Origin: Nereocystis luetkeana
Taxonomy: Eukaryota; Sar; Phaeophyceae; Laminariales; Laminariaceae
NCBI GenBank assembly: GCA_031213475.1
Contig: JARUPZ010000026.1
Coordinates: 2,369,095-2,433,094, forward strand
Length of the DNA stretch: 64,000 bases
Direction of reading: 5' to 3'
The position numbers were made by a program, and so were the translations under genes. Under the pieces are notes generated by a model. The model made no database searches. It saw only the letters and a program-made list of their open reading frames with translations, and was not told where the DNA came from. This document shows positions 27,237 to 38,144 of the stretch, in pieces. The number at the start of each line of letters is the position of its first letter. The first letter of the stretch is position 1.

Positions 27237-27403
27237 CTCATTGTAATAGTACAACACAGCGGTCGTACGTGACCCCCGTATATTAGTTGGTGCATTGTTT
27301 GTACGTTTAAATGAAACGTGTAGACGTATACCTGTAGTCTTTGATGTGGTAACCAGCAGATGCACTCGCTATTAATACTAATCCTTGGAAAGGAGTGAAA
27401 TGC

Positions 27404-27512
27404 TATTACGGGGGACTATAGTTAATAGGACCTATGGTACACATAAAAAACTAGATATTCAGCCATTTCTAGTAACAATATTTGGTCCTATTAACTATGG
27501 TCCCCCGTAATA
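27404..27512 (+). mobile_element. Family A MITE, copy A3
   Basis: TATTACGGGGGACTATAGTT to ACTATGGTCCCCCGTAATA, TA at both outer ends, with internal GGACCTATGGTACACAT. Confidence 0.9.
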
Positions 27513-28319
27513 GTGGGAGGTGAACGAGCTTATATGAAAACGAAATGGCGACAGCAGCGGCAGTGAAACATAAGGCACGCTCATAGCGAGTTTGGTCAAG
27601 ATTTTTTTTTTATACCTAAAAACGGTTGAAAGCCAAGCGTAATACCAGGTACGCATTTATGGGTACATACCCGGATCGTTTCCCCTCGAAAACAGGCACG
27701 ATTAGCTTCTGACCAATCGCATGGCTCGTTGGGTGCATTCTGACTTGATTTTGCGGCAGTCTAATCGTTGTTGAGGTAAAACGGACCGGGTATACCCATT
27801 TTTTGGCTGTTGGCCGAAAGAAAAGCACGGGGTTTGTGTTTTTTTATCTTCCTTTAGAAAAAATCTATTGCGGAAGCTCGTCAGAGTGCCACAGCAGTAG
27901 CAGTACCAGTCATCGTGACTCAGTGATTGACTCGCAAAAGGACTTGAGTCCTTACGAGTCCCCAGGGTACCGACATCTGAAATGGCTCAGTCCTTCCGAG
28001 CCCCTAAGTTGCTGAAAGCTGAGATGCCTGGTACTCGGAGGTACTGGTACTCTCATTCTCTTTTTTAAACTGTTTGCTGTGGGTGCTGTAAACCTGTTAA
28101 GAAGATTGCCCTACGTGGGCATTATACTCGTGTCCACCTCTATACCGTATGGCGCGGCAGCTTCGGGACGGCCACATTACACCATACGATGTATCATGAC
28201 AGATGCCAACAGATGCACACCGTTGACCATTGGACTGGCTTGCCGAGAAAACGACCCAGGGGTTCGGTTTCGGTCCGGTTTTTGTTTTGTTTCAGGGCAT
28301 GCCCGACCCATTCATATTT

Positions 28320-28570
28320 GATATGGTGGGCCGCAGCCCCGCCCGGCCCATCAAATTACATTTGGCGGGCCGAGGCCCGGCTTGGCCCATGAATTATGCA
28401 GAGCATGGGCCGCGGCCCGGCCCAGCGGCCCGGCCCAGCCCATCGCATTTTCAAACGTTCACGGCCCGGCCCTATGACTTTGGCAGGGAGCCCGGGTTGG
28501 CCCGCATGTCCGGAGGCCGACCTAGTAGATTTGACGGGCAGGCTCACGGGGGCCGGCCCATGTGTTGTCC
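28320..28570. repeat. GGCCC-rich minisatellite
   Basis: Repeated GGCCCGGCCCA units alternating with AT-rich CATCGCATTTTCAAACGTTC. A second block of the same type lies at 29290-29480. Confidence 0.7.
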
Positions 28571-29289
28571 CGTAACAAACGGTGCACGCATACCCGCGGG
28601 TAGTGCTTTTTATTTTTTTGTTTCTGTTTTTTCGTTCTGACTTCCTTGGGCCACAGCTGCTTCCGGCCCGTGGGGTACGAACACCCACTTCCCACACAAT
28701 TGTGTCCCACCGACGGCCCGGTCCGATGGTTTCTGCCCCGAATGGTGGATCACCACCACACCTACTACTGCTGCGATGCCCGAAGCAGCAGCACCTACCT
28801 GCTGCTGCTGTACCAATATCTGTCGTCGAATTCGAGCTGTCATCGGAGGAGATCAATGTTGACGCCCAGAAATAGTTTGGCGGGGGCTTCCCATCCATGG
28901 TACAGCAGCAGCAGCACTGATTCCCGGTTCGGCAACGTCACACACGCAAAGCTGAGCGTCGCTGCATTATTCGGTCATAAGATTTCCTCTCTTCACGAGA
29001 TTGTCACCGGCAGCGGTCCCGTCCCGGCCGAAGCACGGTAAGAACGTGAAATGCTGCCTTCGTCGCGGAGATGGCAAGGAGCGTCCTCTATACGCCCATA
29101 GCGGCACAAAAGGCTTTGGATCATGTGTTAGCGCGGGGATCAGGTAGCTGAGTGGAAGCTTTTTCTCGCCGTGAGTACCGGGTCAGCACACGCGAAGAGT
29201 CAGCGCACAGAGGAGCTCGTCGAGGCATGAGGTAGCACGCCACAACTCATGAGTCGCGCCCGGGGCCGGTTCGCGAAAACTGGCGGGCA

Positions 29290-29480
29290 GCCCCATGGGC
29301 AGGCAGGGTGGATTTTCAAAGCCCACAACTAACGGGCCGCGGCTTGACCCGGCCCGGCCCATGAAAGTTCTGGGATCCTCAGCCGTTGCCCCGCCCGGCC
29401 CATCACATTTTCAAACTATCACGACCCGGCCCGGCCCGACCCATCATATTTTCAAAATTATCGGCTCGGCCCGACGCGTC
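29290..29480. repeat. GGCCC-rich minisatellite, second block
   Basis: About 35-bp units of GGCCCGGCCCATCACATTTT and CAAACTATCAC type, related to 28320-28570. Confidence 0.7.
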
Positions 29481-29559
29481 CCATTGAAAAAAATGTCCAC
29501 CGCTCGGACAGACCGGCTCACTGTAGCTCGACCTAGCCCTTTTGGACTGCAGCTCACCG

Positions 29560-29995
29560 GTCAGCTACGTTTTAGGTACATGAGCTGCACACGTTTTTCC
29601 TGGCTTGAGCTGTAGGAGGGTAGCTCATTTGCACCTGTGTTTTTTAAGATTGAGCTCTTGAGGATTGCTCATCTGCACATACTCGCCAAAGGTGGGCTAA
29701 TAGGAGTGCACGAACTAGCTCACCTGTCCCAGAATGAGCTGAAGGAGCTACGTATTTTCCCCGACTCGAGCTACAGGCGATAGCTCATGTGCACATTTGT
29801 TGAAGGCGCGAGCTGTATGCGATAGCTCATATGCATATATTTTGAAGGCGCGAGCTGTATGCGATAGCGCTCATATGCATATATTTTGAAGGCGCGAGCT
29901 ATAGGCGATAGCTCAGCTGCACATCCATCAAATATTCGTTTTTACGTATTTTAAAGGCGATGAGCTATAAGCGATAGACGAGCTACAGCAGTAGC
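29560..29995. repeat. Hairpin minisatellite (GAGCT...AGCTC units)
   Basis: About ten units of roughly 40 bp. Each has an inverted repeat GAGCTATAGGCGATAGCTC or a variant, followed by ATATGCATATATTTTGAAGG. The most regular part is 29800-29930. Confidence 0.8.
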
Positions 29996-30407
29996 TCACG
30001 ACCTGTATATACAATGACAAAACACATACACGAACCGGGATAGATTACGTACGCCAAAGACATGAACACAACCAAGCACATATTTTTATAAATGCAAGCG
30101 AACCCTACTCTAAGATGCAGTCGGTCGTCTAGCTGTACCACAGGTAGACTATACAGGTAGCGGTAGTTTTTTCTTCTCTGACGACAGATCTCAGACAGCT
30201 GTCACGAGTACCTAAGTATATGATGATCTGAAGAGGCCTTGACTGACTTGCCCACAAAAACCGGCGTCTCGGCGTATTTGCTGCACATTGTCAGATGGAG
30301 AAACAGTATACAGCAGTGTTCCCTCTACTATTGTACCGGTTTCCCACTTACAGTGCCGGTCGAATTTCTTTGCACAGATGGGATCCTCGAGTAGGTTTAT
30401 TAATAGC

Positions 30408-30713
30408 AATCTGGGAGAAGGGATCTTTGGGTGTGTTTTTGACTCGAAAATTGCGTAGCGCGGTCTGCACTCCGGAATCGTCGTCCGCAATTGAGAAATT
30501 TCCTGGTTCGATGCAAACGCGGCTCATGCAAACGCGGCGCAGCCGCGTTTATGGGCAGTTTTGACCCGTTTGGGTTGCGGTTTGGGGTCAGGGTTAGGGT
30601 TAGGGTTTGGGTTAGCGTCAGGGGTTGGGTTGGGTCTTCGCCCGTACCTTGATCCCAACAGGAACCAAGAAACCTGAACAGCCTATCAACCTAAACATCC
30701 TTTCTTCCAGATT
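30408..30713 (+). mobile_element. Element I, copy 1 (306 bp, TIR, telomere-like core)
   Basis: Inverted ends ATCTGGGAGAAGGGATCTTT and ACATCCTTTCTTCCAGATT. The interior includes GTAGCGCGGTCTGCACTCC and a GGGTTAGGGTTAGGG stretch at 30592-30606. The copy at 39668-39942 is in reverse orientation. Confidence 0.8.
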
Positions 30714-31330
30714 GTAATGGGACCTCAATGGGATGACGGTGTGGTAGCGTGCGCGGTAGTGTCGGCTGCCGCTATAGTGCCGGCATTGCTGCCTGGCGCG
30801 TATGAGATGATTCCGGCACTATATAGGGGCCATTGCTGTACTGCTGTCACTACGTAACTCATGTTCCATATTTACCCGTCACGTACACTATGAATACCTG
30901 TTCTCGGCTTTTCGACTTGCAAGTTGCAAGATATTACAGTAGATATGTCGCTCCATACACGGGTGTGGGAGGTGGGGTCGGGGGAAGCCATCAATAAAAT
31001 CCGGATAATGTTTTAGTACGTGCGAGTTTCCTCCGATTTTTTGTTGTATCGTACCCTGGTAGGTACGAATAATATTGTTTGTGGTTTTCTGAATATAATG
31101 CAAGTTTTATTTTGTTGTTCTCTGGGCGTGCCATCTATACGTACGTGTTTTATTGTATTGTATTGTATTGTCATTTTTGTAACGGTGTAACTAATCCCGG
31201 CGGGTCAACGTAATTATTCCATGCTTCTGAAGAGTCTAAATTGTTCCACTGCAGAACGTTTGGAGCCTTGGAACTCGTGCTGTGACCGCAGACTTTTGTG
31301 CCTGATATACAAGTACCGTCTCCTGTCGGT

Positions 31331-31427
31331 TTAATCCTTGTAGGACTGCGGTCCCGCTTCGGGGACAAACCAGTCAATTTCTGAGTAATTTGTCCCCAAA
31401 ACGAGACTGCGGTACTAAAAGGGTTGA
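31331..31427. mobile_element. Family B element, copy B8
   Basis: TTAATCCTTGTAGGACTGCG to GCGGTACTAAAAGGGTTGA. Confidence 0.8.
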
Positions 31428-32420
31428 TACGTACAGTGGTTTGTGACCACAGCGCTTGTGCACACATATCATGGGATAAAGAACAAGCACGAGCACCGCT
31501 GGGTGTGCTGGACGTCGACGGGTGTGTAGAAAAAGCGGTTAAATGTGAAGAGCGCCCACGCACCTATGCACGCGGGGGCTTAGTTGTGGCAAGGAGTTCC
31601 TGCGGAAACGACAGATTTGGTGGTGCCGTATTTTCGAAGCACGTACGTCTAGGATAAATGGTATCCCGAAGTCTGGAAAATATACACACCCACAGACAGA
31701 GATGCAAACACAGCAGTAGTGCGGCATACATAAGACGCAAGACAACGCACGCCCTAGGACGAATTCCCGAACGGGTTTTGTCCACAACAATGAGGGTAGC
31801 GTTGGAAAGGTTCGATCTATTTCCATGTGGGAAACTTTGCCCAAGACGAAGAAAATCCCTCGAACTGGGGGTTTCCACAAAGCAGATGAAAGTTGTTGTT
31901 TTTTTTCATCGGGGGGAGAGGATAAATCCGCCGAGACTGATGGAAATGCCGTGGCGGATGGCCTTGACTGACTGACTGACGGCTTGACGGTCGTGACTGA
32001 TGGCTTTGACTGACTGACTGACTGACGGCTTGACGGTTACCCGTCTTCTGACATATGTCACCCCTAAAAAGTGTTGATGTTGGAACCGATATACGGGTAC
32101 TGGTCCAGTCCGCAAATGTTAAGAGCCGGTTTTTGGTGACGCCTGTATTTTTTTCCGGACAGATCGGTCGATCGATTGTCACAATGAAAAAAAAACGCGG
32201 TTGCAGAGACAAAAGGGGGGGGGGGGGTTCAGTCGTTGTAGGCTGTAACTCTGCTGCAGGCTGTATGTAGGCTGCAGGTACCGCCGTATAGGGCGTCCTC
32301 CCTGCGAAAACAAGAGCACCTGGTAATTACTATTCGTACGCACCACGTACCAGGTATATAGAAAGTAGTGTATATATTATTTACCTATATATACCGGTAG
32401 TAGGACCCGGTGTTCCCACA
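31428..32420. other. Stretch without recognisable gene
   Basis: Contains a GACTGACTGACTGACGGCTT duplication at 31965-32037 and a poly-G run at about 32214-32227. Nothing else was recognised. Confidence 0.4.
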
Positions 32421-32423
32421 GTA

Positions 32424-32510
32424 TAAAACCACTCCGACCGTAAATATAAGCACCTTTCGCGTATAAGCATCAAGTACAAATGATCATTACATTTCCCGTC
32501 CAGAATGGTA
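32424..32510. mobile_element. Family E MITE, copy E2 (diverged)
   Basis: AAAACCACTCCGACCGTAAA at the left and ATTTCCCGTCCAGAATGGTA at the right, with interior AAGCACCTTTCGCG. Confidence 0.5.
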
Positions 32511-32907
32511 CCGTGCAACACCCAGGGGGACAAAGATAACACAACCCCTGTCGGACAAATTTCAACGCATTTTTTTTTTTTTTTTTTTCCCCGACACTGG
32601 GGAGGGCGTACTGAATACGCCGAGCGATGCCGTCTCGTATGGAAACTTCTCGTCAAGGCCACTTTTTTGGTTGTGCGCGACTCCGCTGTGTTTCTGTTTT
32701 TAGAAAGTCGGGTCAAGGGAGGACGTCGTCTTGCACGTTGCCTGGGATGCGACGATATGTTTCAGCTTGGCATGTATTCGATACGAGGCGCACCTTGCTG
32801 GTAGCCCGTCCTGCGGGATCGTCGCGACCGCTGCCAGCTTCGGTTGCGGTAGGTACCACACTGTTCGAAAATGTAAGGTCCGTTTTGGTATTCATGTGTG
32901 CGTCCGA

Positions 32908-32990
32908 ACGGTCCTTACATATTCGGACATGGGACGGTCCTTACATATTCGGACATGGGACGGTCCTTACATATTCGGACATGGGACGGG
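32908..32990. repeat. 26-bp tandem repeat, three units
   Basis: Three identical units containing TCCTTACATATTCGGACATG followed by GGACGG. Confidence 0.9.
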
Positions 32991-33646
32991 ACGGAAGTGG
33001 TGTGTGCTCTACAGCTACTGCTTGTAGTACCAAGTATATACCTGGTATAGGTTTTACCTCGCCCAGCAAGGCGTTCTGGTTCATTCGTGATGGTATATGC
33101 CACACCTCGGACGTCTACAGATCAGATAGATAATCTATGAATAGTTCCCCACCTAGCTCGGAAATGTTTCTACGAGCTCTTTCCGTCACATGTATAGACG
33201 CATCCCTCGACATATGCAAAAAAAAAATCCTCGTTCTATAGAGAAAATCAGAGTTGAAATTCGTCCGAGGGGGGGCGTGTTATCTTATCACCCTGGGTGT
33301 TACAGGGTTATCTTATCACCCTAGTGTGATAGTGTGATACGTTACCGTTCTGAATGGAATGTAAGGACCATTTGGACTTGATGCTTATGCTGCAACGGTC
33401 CTCGTAATTACGTCCAGAGACGCCTCGGTGGAAGATAGCTCGGGGCTTCAGTAGGCGGTTGAAAAACTCGGCGTGTCCTGCCTGTCTGCACTGTAAAAGC
33501 TGCATATTGTCTGCTGCAGACAGGAGAAAAAGGTGTAGTTAAATTATAACACGCTTAGGCCTTAAGGACGTTTCTCCCGTTGCGGCGGAAAAACACGTGG
33601 GAGACGAAAGCCATAGTACGGTAGGTTTATGTACGCTGCAGTCCTG

Positions 33647-33753
33647 ATGCGGGGGGCCATAGTAAATAGGACCTACGGTACTCTTAAAAACCTAAATATT
33701 TACCTATTTTTGCTCACAATATCTGGTCCTATTTACCATGGCCCCCCGTAATA
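33647..33753 (+). mobile_element. Family A MITE, copy A4
   Basis: GGGGGGCCATAGTAAATAGG to CATGGCCCCCCGTAATA with internal CCTACGGTACTC. Flanking scraps (CTGCAGTCCT before, ATTCTAAAGGGGTT after) suggest it may also sit in a family B remnant. Confidence 0.8.
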
Positions 33754-33770
33754 ACAGATTCTAAAGGGGT

Positions 33771-33879
33771 TATTATAACCTTTTGATAATGCAGTCTTTT
33801 TGGGGGGGCAATCCGCTCAAATGCTTACTAGGTTGCCGCCAAAACGGAACTGCGGTCTTGACAGGTACGAAAAGGGTTA
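33771..33879. mobile_element. Family B element, copy B9 (diverged)
   Basis: AACCTTTTGATAATGCAGTC at the left; GGAACTGCGGTCTTG and ACGAAAAGGGTTA at the right. Confidence 0.65.
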
Positions 33880-33885
33880 TTATTA

Positions 33886-34091
33886 ATAGAACCTTTTGAA
33901 GAGTGCAGTCTCGTTTTGGGGACAAACTACTCAAATTCTCAGTATTACGGAGGACCATAGTTAACAGGACCTATGGTATACATAAAAAGCTATATATTTG
34001 ACCATTTTTACCAACAATATTTGGTCCTGTTAACTATGGTCCCCCGTAATAGTGTTTCCCCAAGACGAGACTGCAGTGTTAGAAGGGTTGA
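33886..34091. mobile_element. Family B element B10, split by family A
   Basis: Left arm AGAACCTTTTGAAGAGTGCA ... CTCAAATTCTCAG; right arm GTTTCCCCAAGACGAGACTG ... AGAAGGGTTGA. The central TA is occupied by family A copy A5. Confidence 0.85.
33943..34051 (+). mobile_element. Family A MITE, copy A5, nested in B10
   Basis: TATTACGGAGGACCATAGTT to ACTATGGTCCCCCGTAATA. It lies in the spacer between the two arms of a family B palindrome. Confidence 0.9.
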
Positions 34092-34514
34092 AAGAGCGCT
34101 CGTTTAGGCTTGTCACGGGCGATGCGCTCTGCGTTAAAAGTGGCGCCCGTTTTGCCTTACGAGGCAATATTTCCGACGGATGGGGCTTTGAGGGTTTCTC
34201 AACCGTGGAGCTACACCCAATATTTCTGCCTCGTGCGGCAATATTTATGACGCATGGGGCTTGAGGGCGTCTCCAACTGGAAAACTACGCTCAATTTTTT
34301 CGCCTTATGAAGCAATGTTGTGTTCTTACAAATCGTTCTCGTTGCATAACTACCAGTAGGCGATAGGATTTTGCTCATCGGGTTCCGGGTGTTTTTTTCT
34401 CGAAGACTTGTGTCTGGGGGGTGGTATAAGTAGAGCTACCTTAAGCCAAGAACCCCCGGAAAATTCATGGTGTGCCTTTTCCGCAGCATGCGTTCGGCGC
34501 GCTCTTACACCGGG

Positions 34515-34718
34515 TTGACCCTTTTAGTACTGCAGTCGCGATTTGGGGACGAACCCCTCAATTAGTAAGTATGAAGTGGGGCCATATTAAATAGGACGTA
34601 CGGTGCACACGAAAACCTGTACATTTGGCTATTTTTAATAACAATATTGGGTCCTACTAATGCTCCTCCGTAATAGTCCGTCCCCCCCAACACGGGACTG
34701 CGGCTCTAGAATGGTTGA
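34515..34718. mobile_element. Family B element B11, split by family A
   Basis: TTGACCCTTTTAGTACTGCA ... CCCCTCAATTAGTAAG, then copy A6, then GTCCGTCCCCCCCAACACGG ... CTAGAATGGTTGA. The insertion point matches that in B10. Confidence 0.85.
34570..34675 (+). mobile_element. Family A MITE, copy A6, nested in B11
   Basis: Eroded left end (TATGAAGTGGGGCCATATTA), intact right end (CTCCTCCGTAATA). Confidence 0.8.
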
Positions 34719-34892
34719 GAGCGCCTATTTACTGAACAGTGGAATGGTTGAGGGTCAAGAGCTCTCACCAAATGATTCTACTCTTTTTTTCTTTTTCTTT
34801 TTTTATGCACGTAAACTCCAAAAGTCCGACCCACTTGGGATTCGAACTCCAGCACCAATTATTTTTGGATAGCTTAATTGGGTACACGCCAC

Positions 34893-35130
34893 TATCACGA
34901 GGGACCGTAGTAAATAGGACACCTACGGTACACAAACAGATTTATGTATTCACCTATTTTTACTATTACGGGGGACCACAGTAAATAGGACCAAATATTG
35001 TAAGTAAAATTAGCGAATTACATAGGGTTTTGTGTTAACCGTAGGTCTTGTTTAATGCAGTCCCCCGTAATATAATGACAATATTGAGTTATACCTGGTA
35101 CCATGGTATTTAATATGGTCCCAATTAATA
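34893..35130 (+). mobile_element. Family A MITE A7, split by another family A copy
   Basis: Left part TATCACGAGGGACCGTAGTA to CACCTATTTTTAC; right part ACAATATTGAGTTATACC to about AATATGGTCCCAATTAATA. Copy A8 lies between them at the TA of TTTTTACTAACAATATT. Confidence 0.7.
34964..35072 (-). mobile_element. Family A MITE, copy A8, nested in A7
   Basis: TATTACGGGGGACCACAGTA to GCAGTCCCCCGTAATA with internal GGACCAAATATTGTAAGT. Confidence 0.9.
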
Positions 35131-35160
35131 GACGCCGCCGGCTCTGAAGTTGTATCTGGG

Positions 35161-35257
35161 TTAACCCCTTTAGAACCGCAGTCCCGTTTTGGGGACATAC
35201 TACTTAAAGTTTGAGTGGTTTGTCCCCAAAACGAGACTGCGGTTCTAAAAGGGTTAA
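35161..35257. mobile_element. Family B element, copy B12 (best intact, 97 bp)
   Basis: TTAACCCCTTTAGAACCGCA to GGTTCTAAAAGGGTTAA with TTAA on both sides and nearly complete arm-to-arm complementarity around a spacer of about 20 bp. Confidence 0.9.
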
Positions 35258-35464
35258 GAGCGCCTGTGTGCCACAGTCACGGCGCGCTCTTACACTGGGG
35301 TACCCACTGCATGTAGGAGACGGGGATGCGGAGGGATACGAATAAACATCCCCCGTATCCTCCGCCCCTTCTATGTCCAACAGACTTTCCAGAAGGCTGG
35401 TTTCAAGAAGACTCTTATGTCAGCCTGCTTGAGCGAGCCGAGGGCAGCTATATATCCGTCGTAG

Positions 35465-35548
35465 TATGCACTTTGGACGGAAACAGGAGGAGCGTTTACG
35501 CATTGTTTTGAACATAAAACGCTCCCTATATTTCCGGCCGGAGTGGTA
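35465..35548. mobile_element. Family E MITE, copy E3
   Basis: Right end TATTTCCGGCCGGAGTGGTA, left end TATGCACTTTGGACGGAAAC, with inner GGAGCGTTT/AAACGCTCC inverted repeat. Confidence 0.55.
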
Positions 35549-35904
35549 CGTGGTCAGGGTTTCCCCTCACGGAAGCGTGCTGGTTCCTCTGTATCGTATT
35601 CATAGGATATGATATGTACGGTACATGTTGTGTGGAACGGAAATTCGGGGGATGCCACACGGAGAATACCCCGGTAAAGCCCCGCTCTTTTGTTGTACGG
35701 CCGGCTGTTCAGAAGACAATGTTCGGTATTAAAAATACGCATATACACTTCGTACGTATACATCTGGTCAGTTCACAAGACACCACCGTGAAGCTGGTCA
35801 GAGGACGTTTTTTTTTGTGCAAACCTGGTCGCCGAGCCGAGGGCAGGTGGTGGAAGCTTTCTGCAGCTGTCAAAAGAGGTGTGAGAAAGGGTGGGCGCGC
35901 GGGG

Positions 35905-36470
35905 GAGGGGGGGGGTTGTACTCGATAGGAGAGATGTACTCGATCTCACGCATGGCCGTAGTCGTATGGCCGTAGGCCCTCGCATCCCTACAATGCCCGG
36001 ACGGAGCACGTCGGGTTTTCACCGACCAGGCAAACATTGCTTGCACCAAGCGCGAAGCGCCGTGAGGTGTCCGGCGAGTCGCGTGAAGGGTGAGCTGCAT
36101 CCTACGAAGCACCGCTTGTGAGGCGGACTTGCAGATGGATGACAGCTTCAATGAGTTAGTTGAATTTCAGGTGTAGCCACTTCCAGAGATAGCAATGGGA
36201 GTACTATGTAACTGCCTCTTGGGTGCCTTACCATGTAATACGACCATTCCCACTTGTGCGGAGTAAAGGTTCTTCACCTCCCTCGCACGAATGATCTAAC
36301 TCGACCACCAGCTGTGACCGACCGCTAAAAAAAAAAAGAAAAAAAAACGGCACCCTGGCTGCCTAGCTCACGTAGTGAGCGGCATGTTTTATGGCGTTGT
36401 TGCCAACCGACGCCAACCCAACCTATATAATAAGGGGCGGGGGGAGGGGGGGGGGGGGACGAGAACAAAC
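35905..36470 (-). repeat. Family C repeat, full-length reverse copy C6
   Basis: Reverse complement of 4021-4568 over its whole length. It is bounded on this strand by G-runs at about 35905-35917 (the C-tail) and 36440-36459. Confidence 0.9.
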
Positions 36471-36894
36471 TGACGACTACAGCAACGGTCACTCCGTGAT
36501 TCGGGCGGATGGTTCAAATTGGCGTCCGAGCATATAACGATGGCTGAAGTCGTCCTGGAGCGGGGGCCCTACGTGATCCTCCCACCCGTACGTGGCCCGT
36601 CCCTCATGAGCGCTCACGGTGCTGCGGGTACGATGGTTGATGAAAACACCGAAGTACTCAACCATTGTTTCGGTCGCGGTAAACTACTGTAGTCATGGGC
36701 CTCGCCCCCAGAAAAAAAAGAAAAGGTTTGCACCGCTAAATTAGGTCCCGTCATTAAATCGTGTGACTACAAAGTCCTGCAGTACGTCTTGGTACGTAGG
36801 GCAATCCCATTTTTTTTGTTTTGTTTTTGGAGGCGAAGACCTTTAGACTTGCTGTACATGTATCTATCTACGTGAAGGTGGAATAAATACATTC

Positions 36895-37003
36895 TATTAC
36901 GGGGGACCAAAGTTAATAGGACCAAATATTGTTAGTAAATATGGTTAAATACACAAGTTTTCATGTACGCCATAGGTCCTATTAACTATGGTCCCCCGTA
37001 ATA
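36895..37003 (-). mobile_element. Family A MITE, copy A9
   Basis: TATTACGGGGGACCAAAGTT to ACTATGGTCCCCCGTAATA, TA flanks. Confidence 0.9.
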
Positions 37004-37319
37004 ATAGACTTCGTGGCGAGAACTCACATATACTCTAGTTTTGTCTTGTGCTTTTTTTTGTTTCGTCTTTTTTCCATGTTTGTTTTTCGTGCGAGCACTT
37101 TTCGGCAATGTGTCAAAAGGCGCCTGAAATGGAAGCCCGTCCGGACACGTTGGTCGGGGTCTCGGCGCCATCCGTGCAGTGTGTAGCGCGCGGCGAGCGC
37201 TCAGAGTCTTTTTTTCTTTCTCGGCCGGAGTGGACGAGGCGATTAACCTGGTTTCAGCACGAGAGGCCTTCGTTTGTTTGTACGTTTAGGTAAAATGTTG
37301 TCCTGCGTTTTGCCCTCAG

Positions 37320-37910
37320 CTGAGCGCACAGCCCAGACATCTACCAGGCAGACAGCATGCACAGAGCCCGACTTTACAACGCTGCCGCCCGTACGCCGCG
37401 CGTGTGTGACACGCCCGTCTGCGCTGTGCTGCTGTGACTGGTTGTGTTTGTCGGAGACCTGCGGTCCGTATACCACCATGTGCCTATCTTTGCCGCTGTT
37501 GGGTGCTCATGCACACTTTGGACGGCAATGTACATGTACTATTATATTAATAGTCGAAAGCACGTGTCAAAATTTCAGGTTCTGATTCGCAAAAACCGCC
37601 CCGGAAATCCAGTCCAGCCATGATGTTAGCGTCTTGCCCGGCCCAGCTCGTAAGGGTGGTGTGGTTCATCATTTGTGTTTTTTCTGCCCTTGGGTTTCGG
37701 GCGCTTTGGGTTTCTTGCCCGAAGCTCACTCCAGGAATCTAAACACCAGACAGTCAGTACACAGAGAACACAAGCAGCGTTACAACCCCGCCTAGCCGCA
37801 CAAGCAGCAGCGGACCACACCTCGCGCGTGTGTGTCGCAGGTCCGTGGTGTACTGCTGTGGCTGGTTGCTTTGTCGGAGGCTGCGGTCCGTCTTCTGGTC
37901 ATTACCACAT
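37320..37910. repeat. Diverged duplication, about 180 bp at 37320-37500 and 37740-37910
   Basis: Both halves contain CGCGCGTGTGTG, TGCTGTG(A/G)CTGGTTG, TTGTCGGAG and GCGGTCCGT in the same order. Confidence 0.6.
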
Positions 37911-38031
37911 CTCTCTGTCTCTCTCTTTCTCTCGTGGTAGTTTTGGACGCGCTGTATTGATGTGAGTTCCTGTTAATATTAATAGTTATTTTTTTATCGG
38001 ACCCCGCGATCTGCATATAGAGCTGGGGATC

Positions 38032-38032
<1 letters not shown>

Positions 38033-38087
<55 letters not shown>
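38033..38087. repeat. (CTG)n microsatellite, 18 units
   Basis: Uninterrupted CTG/CAG array. Confidence 0.97.
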
Positions 38088-38144
38088 AGTGCGATTTTTG
38101 TGGGCAACCGAGTGTGGTTGAGAGGTTCAGCCCCTTCTTCGCTG

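Noticed and set aside
28870..29037. Possible exon ending at a strong donor (GCACG/GTAAGA), peptide FGNVTHAKLSVAALFGHKIS
   Set aside because: No acceptor with a clean frame, no recognisable protein, and no partner exon.
34830..34870. tRNA-like B-box on the minus strand (GGAGTTCGAATCCC)
   Set aside because: The flanking bases do not form a T-stem, and no acceptor, D or anticodon arms can be drawn.
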